From Chryseobacterium indologenes (GTDB lineage Bacteria; Bacteroidota; Bacteroidia; Flavobacteriales; Weeksellaceae), in NCBI GenBank assembly GCA_001013295.1, contig LAZY01000026.1:1-37688 (forward strand): a stretch of DNA of 37,688 bases. Reading direction: 5' to 3'. The notes under the pieces are model-generated. The model ran no database searches. It was not told where the DNA came from and saw nothing but the letters and a program-made list of their open reading frames with translations. How positions within the stretch are numbered: the first letter of the stretch is position 1; each line of letters starts with the position of its first letter. Positions 11,527-20,020 of the stretch are shown here, piece by piece. Made by a program: the position numbers and the translations under genes.

Positions 11527-12378
11527 ATGAACAAAGTAGCTTTTATTATCAATCCCTTTTCAGCCAAAAAAAATTATCAGCCGTTTCTGAATGAGCTGAA
11601 ATCTAAGGTTGACAATCCATTGTATTACGTTTCCGAATCGATTCCAGGAACTGACGAATTTATTCGGACCCACTTTGAGGAAGTGGATATATTCGTGGCA
11701 ATAGGAGGGGACGGAACCATTTCTACAGTAGCCAAAAACCTGATCAATACAGAAAAAGTTCTGGCAATTTTTCCGGCAGGTTCAGGAAACGGATTCTCCA
11801 ATGAAACCCGATTCAGCAAAAACCTGGATGAGCTCTTAGAAAAAATAAAAGCGAAAAAATCCAGAAAGATCGACACATTTACAGTGAACGACAGGCTTTC
11901 TATCAATGTTTCCGGGACAGGTTTCGATGGTAAAGTAGTAAAGGAATTTGAAAAAACAAGTCGCGGATTCAAAAATTACATCAAAGTATCTCTGAAGACT
12001 TTCTTCAACTACAGACCGATCAAGGTGAAATTTTTAGATGAAAAATACCAGCAATACAACGGCAGGTATCTGATGCTGAATATCGCCAATACCCGTCAGT
12101 TCGGGAATAATGCATACATTGCCCCAAAAGCAAGCAAAAGTGACGGTCTGGTTGATATGGTGTTGGTTAAAAAATTTCCTTTGACCTATTCAGCACTTTT
12201 TGCTTTCAGAATGTTTACCAAGAGACTGAAGGATGATGAATATGTTACCTATCTTCCGGTTTCTGAGATTTCATTCAAAGTCAATACCAAAAACTGGCAT
12301 CTGGATGGGGAATTTAATAAGATACAGTCCCCGATTCATGTCAAAGTACAGCCTTCAAGTCTTAATATTCTGATTTAA
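11527..12378 (+). CDS. Diacylglycerol/sphingosine kinase-family lipid kinase (YegS/DgkB type)
   Basis: The protein is 283 residues from the ATG at 11527 (MNKVAFIINPFSAKK). That start aligns with the family, whereas the upstream ATG at 11488 lies inside a terminator. The nucleotide-binding motif is IGGDGT (Gly60-Thr64), followed by PAGSGNGFSNE, both signatures of the DAGK catalytic domain. The C-terminal beta-sandwich half includes DGLVDMVLV and WHLDGEF. The enzyme should phosphorylate a membrane lipid (diacylglycerol, a sphingoid base or similar) from ATP on the cytoplasmic face. Flavobacteria make sphingolipid-like lipids, so the substrate cannot be fixed from sequence. Confidence 0.87.
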   Translation: MNKVAFIINPFSAKKNYQPFLNELKSKVDNPLYYVSESIPGTDEFIRTHFEEVDIFVAIGGDGTISTVAKNLINTEKVLAIFPAGSGNGFSNETRFSKNLDELLEKIKAKKSRKIDTFTVNDRLSINVSGTGFDGKVVKEFEKTSRGFKNYIKVSLKTFFNYRPIKVKFLDEKYQQYNGRYLMLNIANTRQFGNNAYIAPKASKSDGLVDMVLVKKFPLTYSALFAFRMFTKRLKDDEYVTYLPVSEISFKVNTKNWHLDGEFNKIQSPIHVKVQPSSLNILI

Positions 12379-12669
12379 AGGCACAAAATTTTCAATAATT
12401 CTTTATCTAAAGGCAAAAAAAATAAAGTTCTTTCCCGTTTGGAATTTACTTTACTTTTTGTGATTTTAATATATTGATATTCAGTTTGATGTGTTGTTTG
12501 GTCCTGCTAATGCACTTTCAGGGATTTTCCGAATGTATATATGTCAAGATAAAGTGAGTTTTTGTTATTGATAATTTAATTTATTCTTTATTTTATTATT
12601 GTATATTTCTATTTTTATTGTTTTTGTTGTGGGATAGTAATATTTTTATGAAAATTAAAAACATTTTCT

Positions 12670-13473
12670 ATGAAAAAACATTACTTTATCTTAATGCTTT
12701 TTATTTGCTTTATTGGAATAAAAAGCCAGCTTTTGACCGAAAATTTTGAATCTACAGCTTTTCCTCCATCCGGATGGACGATTCAATCCACCAACGCAGC
12801 TTTTACATGGGTAAAAACCACAGGTATTTCAGGAACGAATTCAGCCGGAGTAGCTTATGACCCTGCCCTGGTTCCACAAAATGAAAAGCTAATTTCACCA
12901 TCGTTCAGTCTAATGTCAGTAACGAATCCTGTTTTGACTTTCAAGTCCAATTTTAATCCTTATTGGGCAATTACACCTAATAATAATTATGATACAATTG
13001 TGAAGGTTTCCACTGATAATGGGGCAACATGGACGCAAATCTGGAGCGAAAATGATATTACAGTAGCTACACCAGCAGGATTTGCAACGTACAATATAAG
13101 TGTTCCTTTAACTTCTCTGATTGGTCAGGGTAATGTTAAAATAGCTTTTAATTATGTTGGAACTGATGGAGCCCAATGGAGAATTGATGATATTAGTATT
13201 ACGGCAACAACTTTAGGCGTTTCTGAAGCAAAAGTTAAAAATGATCTGTTGGTTTATCCAAACCCTGTTCAGGATGCATTTAAAATAGAATTACCCAAAG
13301 TTTACAGTAAAAACAATGTAAATATTGAGGTGGTAGATATGGCAGGGAAAAAAGTGAAAACTTTTGAGTCTGGTAAAGAATCTTATAATGTATCAGATCT
13401 GCCAAAAGGAATTTATTTTATCATCATATCAGATAATGAGAACAGAATCATAAAGAAAATTGAAAAAAAATAA
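12670..13473 (+). CDS. T9SS-exported choice-of-anchor J domain protein
   Basis: The 267-residue protein has a signal peptide (residues about 1-19, ending IKSQ). A jelly-roll domain of the choice-of-anchor J/MAM-like type covers about 20-178: it opens LLTENFESTAFPPSGWTI, continues through a KVSTDNGATWTQIW strand and ends WRIDDISI. A type A T9SS sorting domain covers about 190-267 (LLVYPNPVQDAFKIEL to IIKKIEKK). It should be secreted or surface attached through type IX secretion. No peptidase or other catalytic domain is present, so it may be an adhesin or carbohydrate-binding protein. The 291-base spacer upstream is AT-rich without recognised signals. Confidence 0.87.
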   Translation: MKKHYFILMLFICFIGIKSQLLTENFESTAFPPSGWTIQSTNAAFTWVKTTGISGTNSAGVAYDPALVPQNEKLISPSFSLMSVTNPVLTFKSNFNPYWAITPNNNYDTIVKVSTDNGATWTQIWSENDITVATPAGFATYNISVPLTSLIGQGNVKIAFNYVGTDGAQWRIDDISITATTLGVSEAKVKNDLLVYPNPVQDAFKIELPKVYSKNNVNIEVVDMAGKKVKTFESGKESYNVSDLPKGIYFIIISDNENRIIKKIEKK

Positions 13474-13501
13474 GGAATCAGATTGCTGATTCAATGATTT
13501 T

Positions 13502-13536
13502 AAAACCGGAGTGCAACGATGATGTGCTCCGGTTTT
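13502..13536. terminator. Bidirectional terminator between convergent genes
   Basis: AAAACCGGAG (13502-13511) pairs with CTCCGGTTTT (13527-13536). T runs on both strands allow termination of the T9SS cargo gene (+) and the symporter gene (-), which converge here. Confidence 0.88.
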
Positions 13537-13552
13537 TGTATATAAATTAAGA

Positions 13553-14893
13553 TCAAACTTCCAGCTTTCTTTCAATCTCTTCCGGATGATTAAGGCAATA
13601 ATGAAACTGTTCCTTATCAAGCTGTTTTTCCCAATTGGCTACCACTACTGTAGCGACAGAGTTGCCGATAACGTTGGTCAATGCTCTGCACTCACTCATG
13701 AATTTATCGATTCCTAAGATCAGTGTTATTCCCATAATAGGAATTTCAGGAACTACGGCCAGTGTTGCTGCCAGTGTTACAAATCCGGCTCCGGTAACTC
13801 CGGCAGCTCCTTTCGAACTCAACATGGCGACTAAAAGAAGCATCAGCTGTTTTTCAATAGGAAGATGAATATTTAATGCCTGAGCAATAAAAAGAGAGGC
13901 AAGGGTCATGTAAATATTAGTTCCGTCGAGATTAAAAGAATATCCGGTAGGAACTACAAGTCCGACGATTGTTCTTGAGCAGCCGGCTTTTTCCAGTTTA
14001 TCCATCATCCCCGGAAGGGCAGATTCCGAAGAGCTGGTCCCCAATACCAGAAGAAGTTCCTCTTTAAGATAGAATAAAAGCTTAAAAATATTAAATCCGT
14101 TATACCAGGCTACTGATCCTAAAACCAATACCACAAATAAGATAGAGGTAATATAAAAAGTGGCGACAAGAAAGATCAGATTCAGAAGAGAATGGAGTCC
14201 ATATTTTCCTATAGTGAAAGCCATTGCACCAAAAGCCCCGATAGGAGCCAGCTTCATCAGGAGATGAACAATCTTGAATATGGGAGCCGACAGATCCTGA
14301 AGAAAATCAGTGACTCTCTGACTTTTTTCTTTTGTTAAAACCAGGGCAACCCCCATTAAAATAGACACCAAAAGCACCTGTAGTATATTATCTCCCACCA
14401 ATGGACTGAAAAGAGTGTCGGGAATAATATTCATTACAAAACCGGTGAGGGTGGCTTCATGAGCCTTTTGCTGGTATTGTAAAACATCTCCCGAAAGGGT
14501 AGAGGTATCAGCATTTAAGCCATGACCGGGCTGCAGAAGATTACCTACGATTAATCCTATAATCAGGGCCAGGGTTGAAAATGTAAAAAAGTAGATCATT
14601 GCCTTTATTGCAATCCTGCCTACCTTTTTCAGATCCGTCATATGAGCAATTCCCAGGGTAAGGGTAATGAAGATGACCGGAGCGATGATCATTTTGACCA
14701 GTTTGATAAAACTGTCCCCCAAAGGTTTCATTTTTTCTCCCAGTTCAGGATAGAATTTTCCAAGAAGAACACCTGCAACGATGGCTATGATCACCTGGAA
14801 ATAAAGTTGCGGATAAAATTTTTTTGCTTTCAATAAAAGTTTTTTTGAGAAGGCGAAATTATGAATTTTTTCTAAAAACATGACGAATGTCAT
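13553..14893 (-). CDS. Dicarboxylate/amino acid:cation symporter (DAACS family)
   Basis: This 446-residue inner-membrane carrier belongs to the GltP/DctA/EAAT family and takes up glutamate, aspartate or C4-dicarboxylates with H+ or Na+. Eight membrane helices are expected. The signature re-entrant loop [14 protein letters not shown] (HP1, serine-rich), the motif [10 protein letters not shown] (TM7 NxDGT) and the HP2 region [16 protein letters not shown] are all present. The gene may start at 14893 (MTFVMFLEK) or 14881 (MFLEK); both codons lie in a 16-base palindrome. A gamma-glutamyltransferase gene lies upstream on the same strand, behind a terminator, so glutamate released by GGT could be imported here. 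That link is an inference. Confidence 0.9.
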   Translation of the reverse strand: MTFVMFLEKIHNFAFSKKLLLKAKKFYPQLYFQVIIAIVAGVLLGKFYPELGEKMKPLGDSFIKLVKMIIAPVIFITLTLGIAHMTDLKKVGRIAIKAMIYFFTFSTLALIIGLIVGNLLQPGHGLNADTSTLSGDVLQYQQKAHEATLTGFVMNIIPDTLFSPLVGDNILQVLLVSILMGVALVLTKEKSQRVTDFLQDLSAPIFKIVHLLMKLAPIGAFGAMAFTIGKYGLHSLLNLIFLVATFYITSILFVVLVLGSVAWYNGFNIFKLLFYLKEELLLVLGTSSSESALPGMMDKLEKAGCSRTIVGLVVPTGYSFNLDGTNIYMTLASLFIAQALNIHLPIEKQLMLLLVAMLSSKGAAGVTGAGFVTLAATLAVVPEIPIMGITLILGIDKFMSECRALTNVIGNSVATVVVANWEKQLDKEQFHYCLNHPEEIERKLEV

Positions 14894-14894
14894 G
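14879..14894. repeat. 16-base palindrome over the symporter start codons
   Basis: CATGAC (14879-14884), spacer GAAT, then GTCATG (14889-14894) form a perfect inverted repeat. It contains both candidate start codons of the symporter. It could be a protein-binding site, a small RNA hairpin hiding the start, or chance. Confidence 0.45.
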
Positions 14895-14974
14895 ATATTC
14901 CTGATTGAACAGCGGTATTGTTGGGAAATATTGGCTTTTTAAGAAATATTATTTGAGAATTAGGCTGTAAAAAA

Positions 14975-15004
14975 AAGGGGATAGATCTGAAAATCTATCC
15001 CCTT
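14975..15004 (-). terminator. Terminator after gamma-glutamyltransferase
   Basis: The stem AAGGGGATAGAT (14975-14986) pairs with ATCTATCCCCTT (14993-15004). On the minus strand it is followed by a run of eight T, placing it just after the ggt stop. Confidence 0.9.
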
Positions 15005-15031
15005 GTATGAGTCATATGTTGAGGTTTTCAA

Positions 15032-16720
15032 CTATTCGGTTGCTACAGAATCATCTCCACGACCATCAGCAACAGCATGGATGTTTCCGTTGTCATCAAG
15101 AACGATCATTTCCGTTTTTCCGATGTATTTTACCTTTTCAATCACGTAATTTTTGGTTTTCAGCTCTGCAATGGTACTTTCAGGGAAGTTGTTTTCCACG
15201 CTGATGCTTTCCGGAAGCCACTGATGGTGAAACTTAGGTGAGTTTACCGATAGATTGGCGTTCAGTTTAAAATCAACCACATTAACGATGGATTGATAGA
15301 CAGACGTTGGAATGGTAGTTCCTCCCGGAGTTCCCACGACCATATAAGGTTTTCCGTTTTTAAGCAGGATGGTAGGCGTCATCGAAGAAAGCATTCTCTT
15401 GTTTGGCTGGATGGCATTGGCTTCACCGCCTACCGCTCCAAACATATTAGGTACTCCCGGTTTGATGGAAAAATCATCCATTTCGTTATTTAAAAAGAAC
15501 CCGGCTCCTGAAACCAAAACTTTACTTCCGTAATATCCGTTAAGAGTGGTCGTTACAGAAGCTGCATTTCCATCTTTGTCCAAGACGGAAATATGAGTGG
15601 TTTGTGTAGATTCTTTAGGCTGTTCAATGATTTTTCCAACCTCCGCACTTGGAGTGGCTTTGTCGAAGCTGAAACTTTTCCATCTGTTCTTTAAATATTC
15701 ATCAGAGATCAGATAAGAGGTTTTATCCTGAATGAAATCCGGATCACCCATATATTCTGCTCTGTCGGCAAAAGCTCTTCGCTCTGCTTCAGTCATGATC
15801 TGAACTGCTTTTGTAGAGTTTTGCTGATATTTTTCAAGATTTTCAAAGCTGGCCATTCTCAGCATCTGGGCAAGAAGAAGTCCGCCGCTGGATGGTAAAG
15901 GCATAGAAACAACATTGTTTCCTTTGTAGTCAAATTCTAAAGCCTTTCTTTCTGCAACTTTATAGTTTTTAAGATCTTCCAGTGTGATGATACCATTACC
16001 TCTTTTCATTTCAGCAACGAGAAGTTCAGCTGTTTTTCCTTCATAAAATCCTTTTGCCCCTAATTTCTGAATCAGCTTTAAGGTCTCAGCAAGGTCTTTC
16101 TGAACCAAAATATCACCAGCTTTCCATGGACTGTCTTTTACAAAAATGATAGAAGATTTATTGTGTTTCTGGAATTTCTCTCTCTGGCTGTTGAGCATAT
16201 CTGCCTCTTTGTCTGTGATGGCAAAACCTTGCTCAGCCAGATCAATGGCAGGCTGAATAATCTTTTCCATCGGGAGTTTGCAATATTTCAGGGTAGCAAA
16301 AAATCCGGCTACACTTCCGGGAATTCCTACTGCCAGTCTTCCGTTTTGAGACAGATCGGTATCTGCTTTTCCTTTTTTATTGAGATACATATCTCTGGAA
16401 GCCTTTTTCGGGGCTGTTTCCCTGTAGTCCAATGTGAATTTTTCACCATTATTTTTTACGCCTACTAAAAATCCGCCCCCGCCGATATTTCCGGCCTGAG
16501 GATATACAACGGCCAAAGCATATTGTGTAGCCGTGACTGCATCATAGGCATTTCCGCCCATTTTCAGGATTTTTGCACCTGCCTCGCTGGCTAGTGGGTG
16601 TGCAGATACTACGACCCCTTTATTCTTGACCTGTACTTCCTTCACAATATTGAAGTCTTTGAACTGAGCCCAGTTCAGCTGACTTGTCAATAGTACCGAA
16701 ATGATTAAAAACTTCTTCAT
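15032..16720 (-). CDS. ggt: Gamma-glutamyltransferase precursor
   Basis: The 562-residue proenzyme has a signal peptide (residues about 1-18, ending NWAQ) and acts in the periplasm or outside, cleaving or transferring the gamma-glutamyl group of glutathione and related peptides. Autocleavage should occur in STQTTHISVLDKDG, before the nucleophile Thr374, giving a large N-terminal and a small C-terminal subunit. Other family signatures are NIGGGGFLV near the N-terminus, LDYRETAP, PLPSSGG, and in the small subunit MLSSMTPTI followed by VVGTPGGTTIPT. All key segments are intact and the length is typical. A TAATTTTG box (minus strand, 16739-16746) lies just upstream of the start. Confidence 0.95.
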   Translation of the reverse strand: MKKFLIISVLLTSQLNWAQFKDFNIVKEVQVKNKGVVVSAHPLASEAGAKILKMGGNAYDAVTATQYALAVVYPQAGNIGGGGFLVGVKNNGEKFTLDYRETAPKKASRDMYLNKKGKADTDLSQNGRLAVGIPGSVAGFFATLKYCKLPMEKIIQPAIDLAEQGFAITDKEADMLNSQREKFQKHNKSSIIFVKDSPWKAGDILVQKDLAETLKLIQKLGAKGFYEGKTAELLVAEMKRGNGIITLEDLKNYKVAERKALEFDYKGNNVVSMPLPSSGGLLLAQMLRMASFENLEKYQQNSTKAVQIMTEAERRAFADRAEYMGDPDFIQDKTSYLISDEYLKNRWKSFSFDKATPSAEVGKIIEQPKESTQTTHISVLDKDGNAASVTTTLNGYYGSKVLVSGAGFFLNNEMDDFSIKPGVPNMFGAVGGEANAIQPNKRMLSSMTPTILLKNGKPYMVVGTPGGTTIPTSVYQSIVNVVDFKLNANLSVNSPKFHHQWLPESISVENNFPESTIAELKTKNYVIEKVKYIGKTEMIVLDDNGNIHAVADGRGDDSVATE

Positions 16721-16738
16721 ATGATTGTTTCTTTACAA

Positions 16739-16746
16739 CAAAATTA
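16739..16746 (-). promoter_or_regulatory. TAnnTTTG -7 box for ggt
   Basis: The minus strand reads TAATTTTG 19 bases before the ggt start, matching the Bacteroidota -7 consensus TAnnTTTG. No clear TTG was found at the usual -33 distance, so this is a moderate call. Confidence 0.45.
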
Positions 16747-16949
16747 TTGAATTTTTTTTATCTGAATAGTTGTTGCTGACAGCATATTTTAGAATGATTT
16801 AGATAGTAGAGTATTTAATATGCATAAAGGGGAGCATATAATTAAATTGTCAATATAATTACGGTTTCCCGTAAATATTATGCGTTTGATTTTCCTAGTT
16901 TTACAAAAAAAAGAATATGAAAGTATTTTCAAAAATAATTTTAAACTCT

Positions 16950-17279
16950 ATGGAAAGAAAGTATCATCTGTCTTATGATGTAATTGATTGTAATGAACAC
17001 TTTGATGGTGACTATGATCTGGCAAGGACTGAAATACTTCAGACATTAAAGAATTATAATGTTTTACGGGTAGAAAGCCCTTGTAAATCAACAATAGTTT
17101 TTACTCATTCTCCAGATAATTTCGATATAGTTTCGTTTGGAAAAAAATTAAAATCCCGCTTTTACTTTTCTCTTTGTCTTGTTGAAAAAAATAATGAACA
17201 TATTGAAAAAGTTCATCCGAGTATAGAAATCGATAACAAAAAGCTTCAGGATATTTGGTATGAATTAGAAGCTAATTAG
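16950..17279 (+). CDS. Small Cas2/SinR-like hypothetical protein
   Basis: I start this protein at the ATG at 16950 (MERKYHLSYDVIDC, 109 residues); an in-frame ATG at 16917 would add 11 residues. It opens with a beta strand ending in Asp (YHLSYDV), then a helix (LARTEILQTLKNY), two strands (VLRVESPCKSTIVFTH), a helix (DIVSFGKKLKSR) and a strand (FYFSLCLVEK). This order and the leading 'YxxSYDl' motif resemble the ferredoxin-like fold of Cas2 and stand-alone SinR-family proteins. No CRISPR array, cas1 or toxin partner is nearby. The similarity is by eye only; function is unknown. It could be a nucleic-acid-associated or toxin-antitoxin-like protein. Confidence 0.6.
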   Translation: MERKYHLSYDVIDCNEHFDGDYDLARTEILQTLKNYNVLRVESPCKSTIVFTHSPDNFDIVSFGKKLKSRFYFSLCLVEKNNEHIEKVHPSIEIDNKKLQDIWYELEAN

Positions 17280-17321
17280 ATATAAAAGCATTTTCATAAT
17301 TTAAGATCAAATTATTACATT

Positions 17322-17351
17322 AAAAACGAGCATTGTATGATGCTCGTTTTT
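17322..17351 (+). terminator. Terminator after the Cas2/SinR-like gene
   Basis: AAAAACGAGCAT (17322-17333) pairs with ATGCTCGTTTTT (17340-17351) around a six-base loop. Confidence 0.88.
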
Positions 17352-17470
17352 AAATTGAGAAAAAGAGTTGAAGTTTAAAGTCTCCACTGTAGTTTTATAA
17401 TTAATTTTCTATAGGAATATTCATACGTATTTTAAATCCACCTTTTTTATTATGATAAGCATGATTTTTT

Positions 17471-17478
17471 TACTTTTG
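17471..17478 (+). promoter_or_regulatory. TAnnTTTG -7 box for the threonine dehydrogenase gene
   Basis: TACTTTTG lies 24 bases upstream of the ATG at 17503 and fits TAnnTTTG. The region about 20 bases further upstream is T-rich but lacks a clear TTG. Confidence 0.5.
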
Positions 17479-17502
17479 TACAATTCTAAAAAAATCTGAA
17501 AA

Positions 17503-18468
17503 ATGGAATCCTATACGGAAAGAATACTGATTACAGGTGCGCTGGGACAAATCGGCACCGAACTTACCAATAGACTTGTTGAAATACACGGAGCGGAGAA
17601 TGTTGTAGCCTCTGGGCTTGACAGATGGCAGGAAGGCATTACTTCTGCCGGACACTATGAGAGAATGGATGTTACTAATACACAATTAGTAAGACAGGTG
17701 ATTAAAGATTATGATATCACTACAGTGTATCACCTGGCATCGCTTTTATCCGGGACTTCGGAAAAGCAGCCTATTTTCGCATGGAAATTAAATCTTGAAC
17801 CTCTGCTTCATTTCTGTGAAATGGCAAAAGAAGGGCTTCTTAAAAAGATCTTCTGGCCAAGTTCTATCGCCGTATTTGGGAAAGGAATTCCAAAACATGA
17901 CGTAGGGCAAGATGTGGTTCTTAATCCTACAACCGTGTACGGAATCTCTAAAATGGCAGGAGAGAAGTGGTGTGAGTACTATTTCGACAAATACGGAGTA
18001 GATGTGAGAAGTATCAGGTATCCTGGACTGATCTCATGGAAGACCCCGGCAGGAGGTGGAACTACCGACTATGCAGTTGAGATTTTCTACAAAGCCATCG
18101 AAGACGGAAAATATACAAGTTTCATTTCTGAAAATACAGGCATGCCGATGTTGTATATGGATGATGCCATCAATGCAACGCTGAAACTGATGGAAGCTCC
18201 AAAAGAAAGTTTGACGGTTCGTTCATCTTATAACTTGGGCGGAATGTCATTCACTCCGAAAGAACTGGCGGAAGAAATCAAGAAAGAGATCCCAGATTTT
18301 ACCATCGAGTACAACCCGGATTTCAGACAGGCCATTGCGGATTCATGGCCGGCTTCTATTGATGATTCAGTCGCTAAAAAAGACTGGGGATTGACTTACG
18401 ATTTCGGAATTTCTGAAATGACAAAAGATATGATCAAAAATCTTAAGGTAAAATTAGCGAAGAATTAA
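17503..18468 (+). CDS. L-threonine 3-dehydrogenase, short-chain (GalE-like) type
   Basis: The 321-residue NAD-dependent extended SDR has the Rossmann motif ITGALGQIGTEL near the N-terminus and the catalytic pair Tyr146/Lys150 in YGISKMAGEKW. A Ser-Ser (WPSSIAVFG) sits at the usual active-site position. The whole sequence, including LDRWQEG, IRYPGLISWKTPAGGGTTDYAVE and YMDDAINAT, follows the SDR-type threonine dehydrogenase known from flavobacteria rather than sugar epimerases. It would oxidise threonine to 2-amino-3-ketobutyrate, which a separate lyase splits to glycine and acetyl-CoA; no such lyase gene is in this window. The gene is intact, with its own probable promoter. Confidence 0.88.
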   Translation: MESYTERILITGALGQIGTELTNRLVEIHGAENVVASGLDRWQEGITSAGHYERMDVTNTQLVRQVIKDYDITTVYHLASLLSGTSEKQPIFAWKLNLEPLLHFCEMAKEGLLKKIFWPSSIAVFGKGIPKHDVGQDVVLNPTTVYGISKMAGEKWCEYYFDKYGVDVRSIRYPGLISWKTPAGGGTTDYAVEIFYKAIEDGKYTSFISENTGMPMLYMDDAINATLKLMEAPKESLTVRSSYNLGGMSFTPKELAEEIKKEIPDFTIEYNPDFRQAIADSWPASIDDSVAKKDWGLTYDFGISEMTKDMIKNLKVKLAKN

Positions 18469-18552
18469 TAATGTAAAGTAATTGTTTAATTAAAAACAGT
18501 TTTAACATCTGATTTTTAACCAATTATAATATTTGTATAAAATTTAATTTAA

Positions 18553-19305
18553 ATGGTATTATTGACTTTTAACATCACAAATATTGAAGCGGAACCTCAA
18601 AACGGTTCCCAAATCACTGATGAAGAAAGGCTGAAAATTTCAGAAGATAATACCAAAGCTATTCTTAGAATTTTAGATCTTCATGACATTAAAGCAAGTT
18701 TTTTTGTAGAGGTTTCTCTTACAGGAAAACTGCAGAATCTTATAAAAGCAATTTCATCCAAAGGGCATGAAATTGCTTTTTATAACAAAGGCTCTAATCT
18801 GGAAGAAATTGAAAATGCCAAGAAGGATATTCAGGATCTTCTGGAAAAACAGATCCGGGGAATTCGTCAGAAAGATGTGAAGGTACCACAGGAAAATCTG
18901 AAGTTGTTGGAGTTTAATTATGTTTCCAATATTGATAATGCCAACATTCTTTTTCCTTTCAAACGTCTCGAAAGAGATACCGAAATAACCGAAGAAGATG
19001 GGTTGAGCATAGTGCCGGAAAGTATTTCTCCTTACAGCCAGCTGCCGTACAACGATTTTGTATTTCAGATCCTGCCGATGAAGTTTTACCAGAATATGGT
19101 ATTGGAAACCTTGCAGAATGATGAATTTGTTTTGATTTATCTTAATTCCTGGCAGTTTACAGACTTTAAGAAGTACCGCTTTGATATTCCTTTTTACCGA
19201 AGCTTATTTTCGGGCAAAAAAATGGAGGACAAATTAGATGCGCTCCTTACTTTTCTCAACGAGAAAGATATGGCTACTTCCAGAATGAAAGATTATATAT
19301 TTTAA
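18553..19305 (+). CDS. NodB-fold (polysaccharide deacetylase-like) protein lacking catalytic motifs
   Basis: The 250-residue protein follows the layout of a small cytoplasmic polysaccharide deacetylase of the DUF3473 type: a first strand (VLLTFNIT), NTKAILRILDLHDIKASFFVEV, GHEIAFYNKGS, and a later IRGIRQKDV. In active enzymes the first strand ends in Asp (TFDD or TFDVE) and the GHEI segment is followed by HxxxH. Here these read TFNI and FYNKGS, so the metal-binding Asp and both His are absent, while the later Arg motif remains. I infer a non-catalytic NodB-fold protein. It lacks a signal peptide and lies 84 bases after the threonine dehydrogenase on the same strand. Confidence 0.68.
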   Translation: MVLLTFNITNIEAEPQNGSQITDEERLKISEDNTKAILRILDLHDIKASFFVEVSLTGKLQNLIKAISSKGHEIAFYNKGSNLEEIENAKKDIQDLLEKQIRGIRQKDVKVPQENLKLLEFNYVSNIDNANILFPFKRLERDTEITEEDGLSIVPESISPYSQLPYNDFVFQILPMKFYQNMVLETLQNDEFVLIYLNSWQFTDFKKYRFDIPFYRSLFSGKKMEDKLDALLTFLNEKDMATSRMKDYIF

Positions 19306-19325
19306 TATTCTAAAATATTCTAACG

Positions 19326-19952
19326 ATGTTGAAACCGGTTTTACAATTGCCTAAAACAATACGCTTTCTAAAAGAGGATGAACTTCCGCAAAACAATGCA
19401 TCTGTATTGAAGAGATGGGAGGAAAGCAAAGTGGCGAATATAGTTGAAGGGTATACTTTAACTTTTAATAATAATCCTGAAAATAATACTTTAGGATTCA
19501 GTTTTTACGCAGAAATCAATATAGATCATCCGAAGCTTTGGAATCTAATAGTAGCTCTTTCAGAAACTCTTCCCAATGAAATTGCTTTTCTGTTCGGATA
19601 TATAGATTTCGACTTGAATTATGGAAAATATCAGGATAAAGAAAGTACACTGGATTTTATAACCCAATATCAATATGAATTGTCTGAAGATGCTTTTATC
19701 CACTTTGGATTAATTTATAATGATAAAGAAACCCTTATTGAGATATTTGTTGACGAAAGCAAATATGTAAAGTACTGGGGAGTTGATGAAGAAGGGTTTA
19801 GGGCAATAATGAAAGAATTCGGGCTGAAAGAGGTGAAAGGGCTTGAATTTGTAGATGAATTTCCAAAAATCCGTGAAGTTTTAACTGTTTTAGACGAAAA
19901 AGCACTTGATTCAAAATCCCTTATTGAACTGTTTGCTCAAAAGTACCTTTAA
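19326..19952 (+). CDS. Hypothetical protein, 208 residues
   Basis: I do not recognise this family. The product is acidic and apparently soluble, with no signal peptide or membrane segment. It has a patterned alpha/beta layout (VEGYTLTFNNNP, FSFYAEINIDHPKLWNLIVAL, HFGLIYNDKETLIEIFVDESKYVKYWG). It starts 20 bases after the NodB-like gene and is probably co-transcribed with it. The size and acidic character would also fit a polymorphic-toxin immunity protein, but no toxin gene is adjacent, so I do not make that call. Codon use looks like the neighbours. Confidence 0.65.
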   Translation: MLKPVLQLPKTIRFLKEDELPQNNASVLKRWEESKVANIVEGYTLTFNNNPENNTLGFSFYAEINIDHPKLWNLIVALSETLPNEIAFLFGYIDFDLNYGKYQDKESTLDFITQYQYELSEDAFIHFGLIYNDKETLIEIFVDESKYVKYWGVDEEGFRAIMKEFGLKEVKGLEFVDEFPKIREVLTVLDEKALDSKSLIELFAQKYL

Positions 19953-20020
19953 ATCAAATGCTGTTATTTTGCAGGAAACCGGTGATTTATAATCAGATTA
20001 TATCCTGAATCTCTTGTCTG

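Noticed and set aside
11514..11527. TATTTTTG box 5 bases before the lipid-kinase ATG, suggesting a leaderless transcript
   Set aside because: T-rich terminator sequence creates the match by chance and no TTG lies at -33.
19326..19952. Immunity protein of a polymorphic toxin system
   Set aside because: No toxin gene nearby and no recognisable immunity motif; size and acidity alone are not enough.
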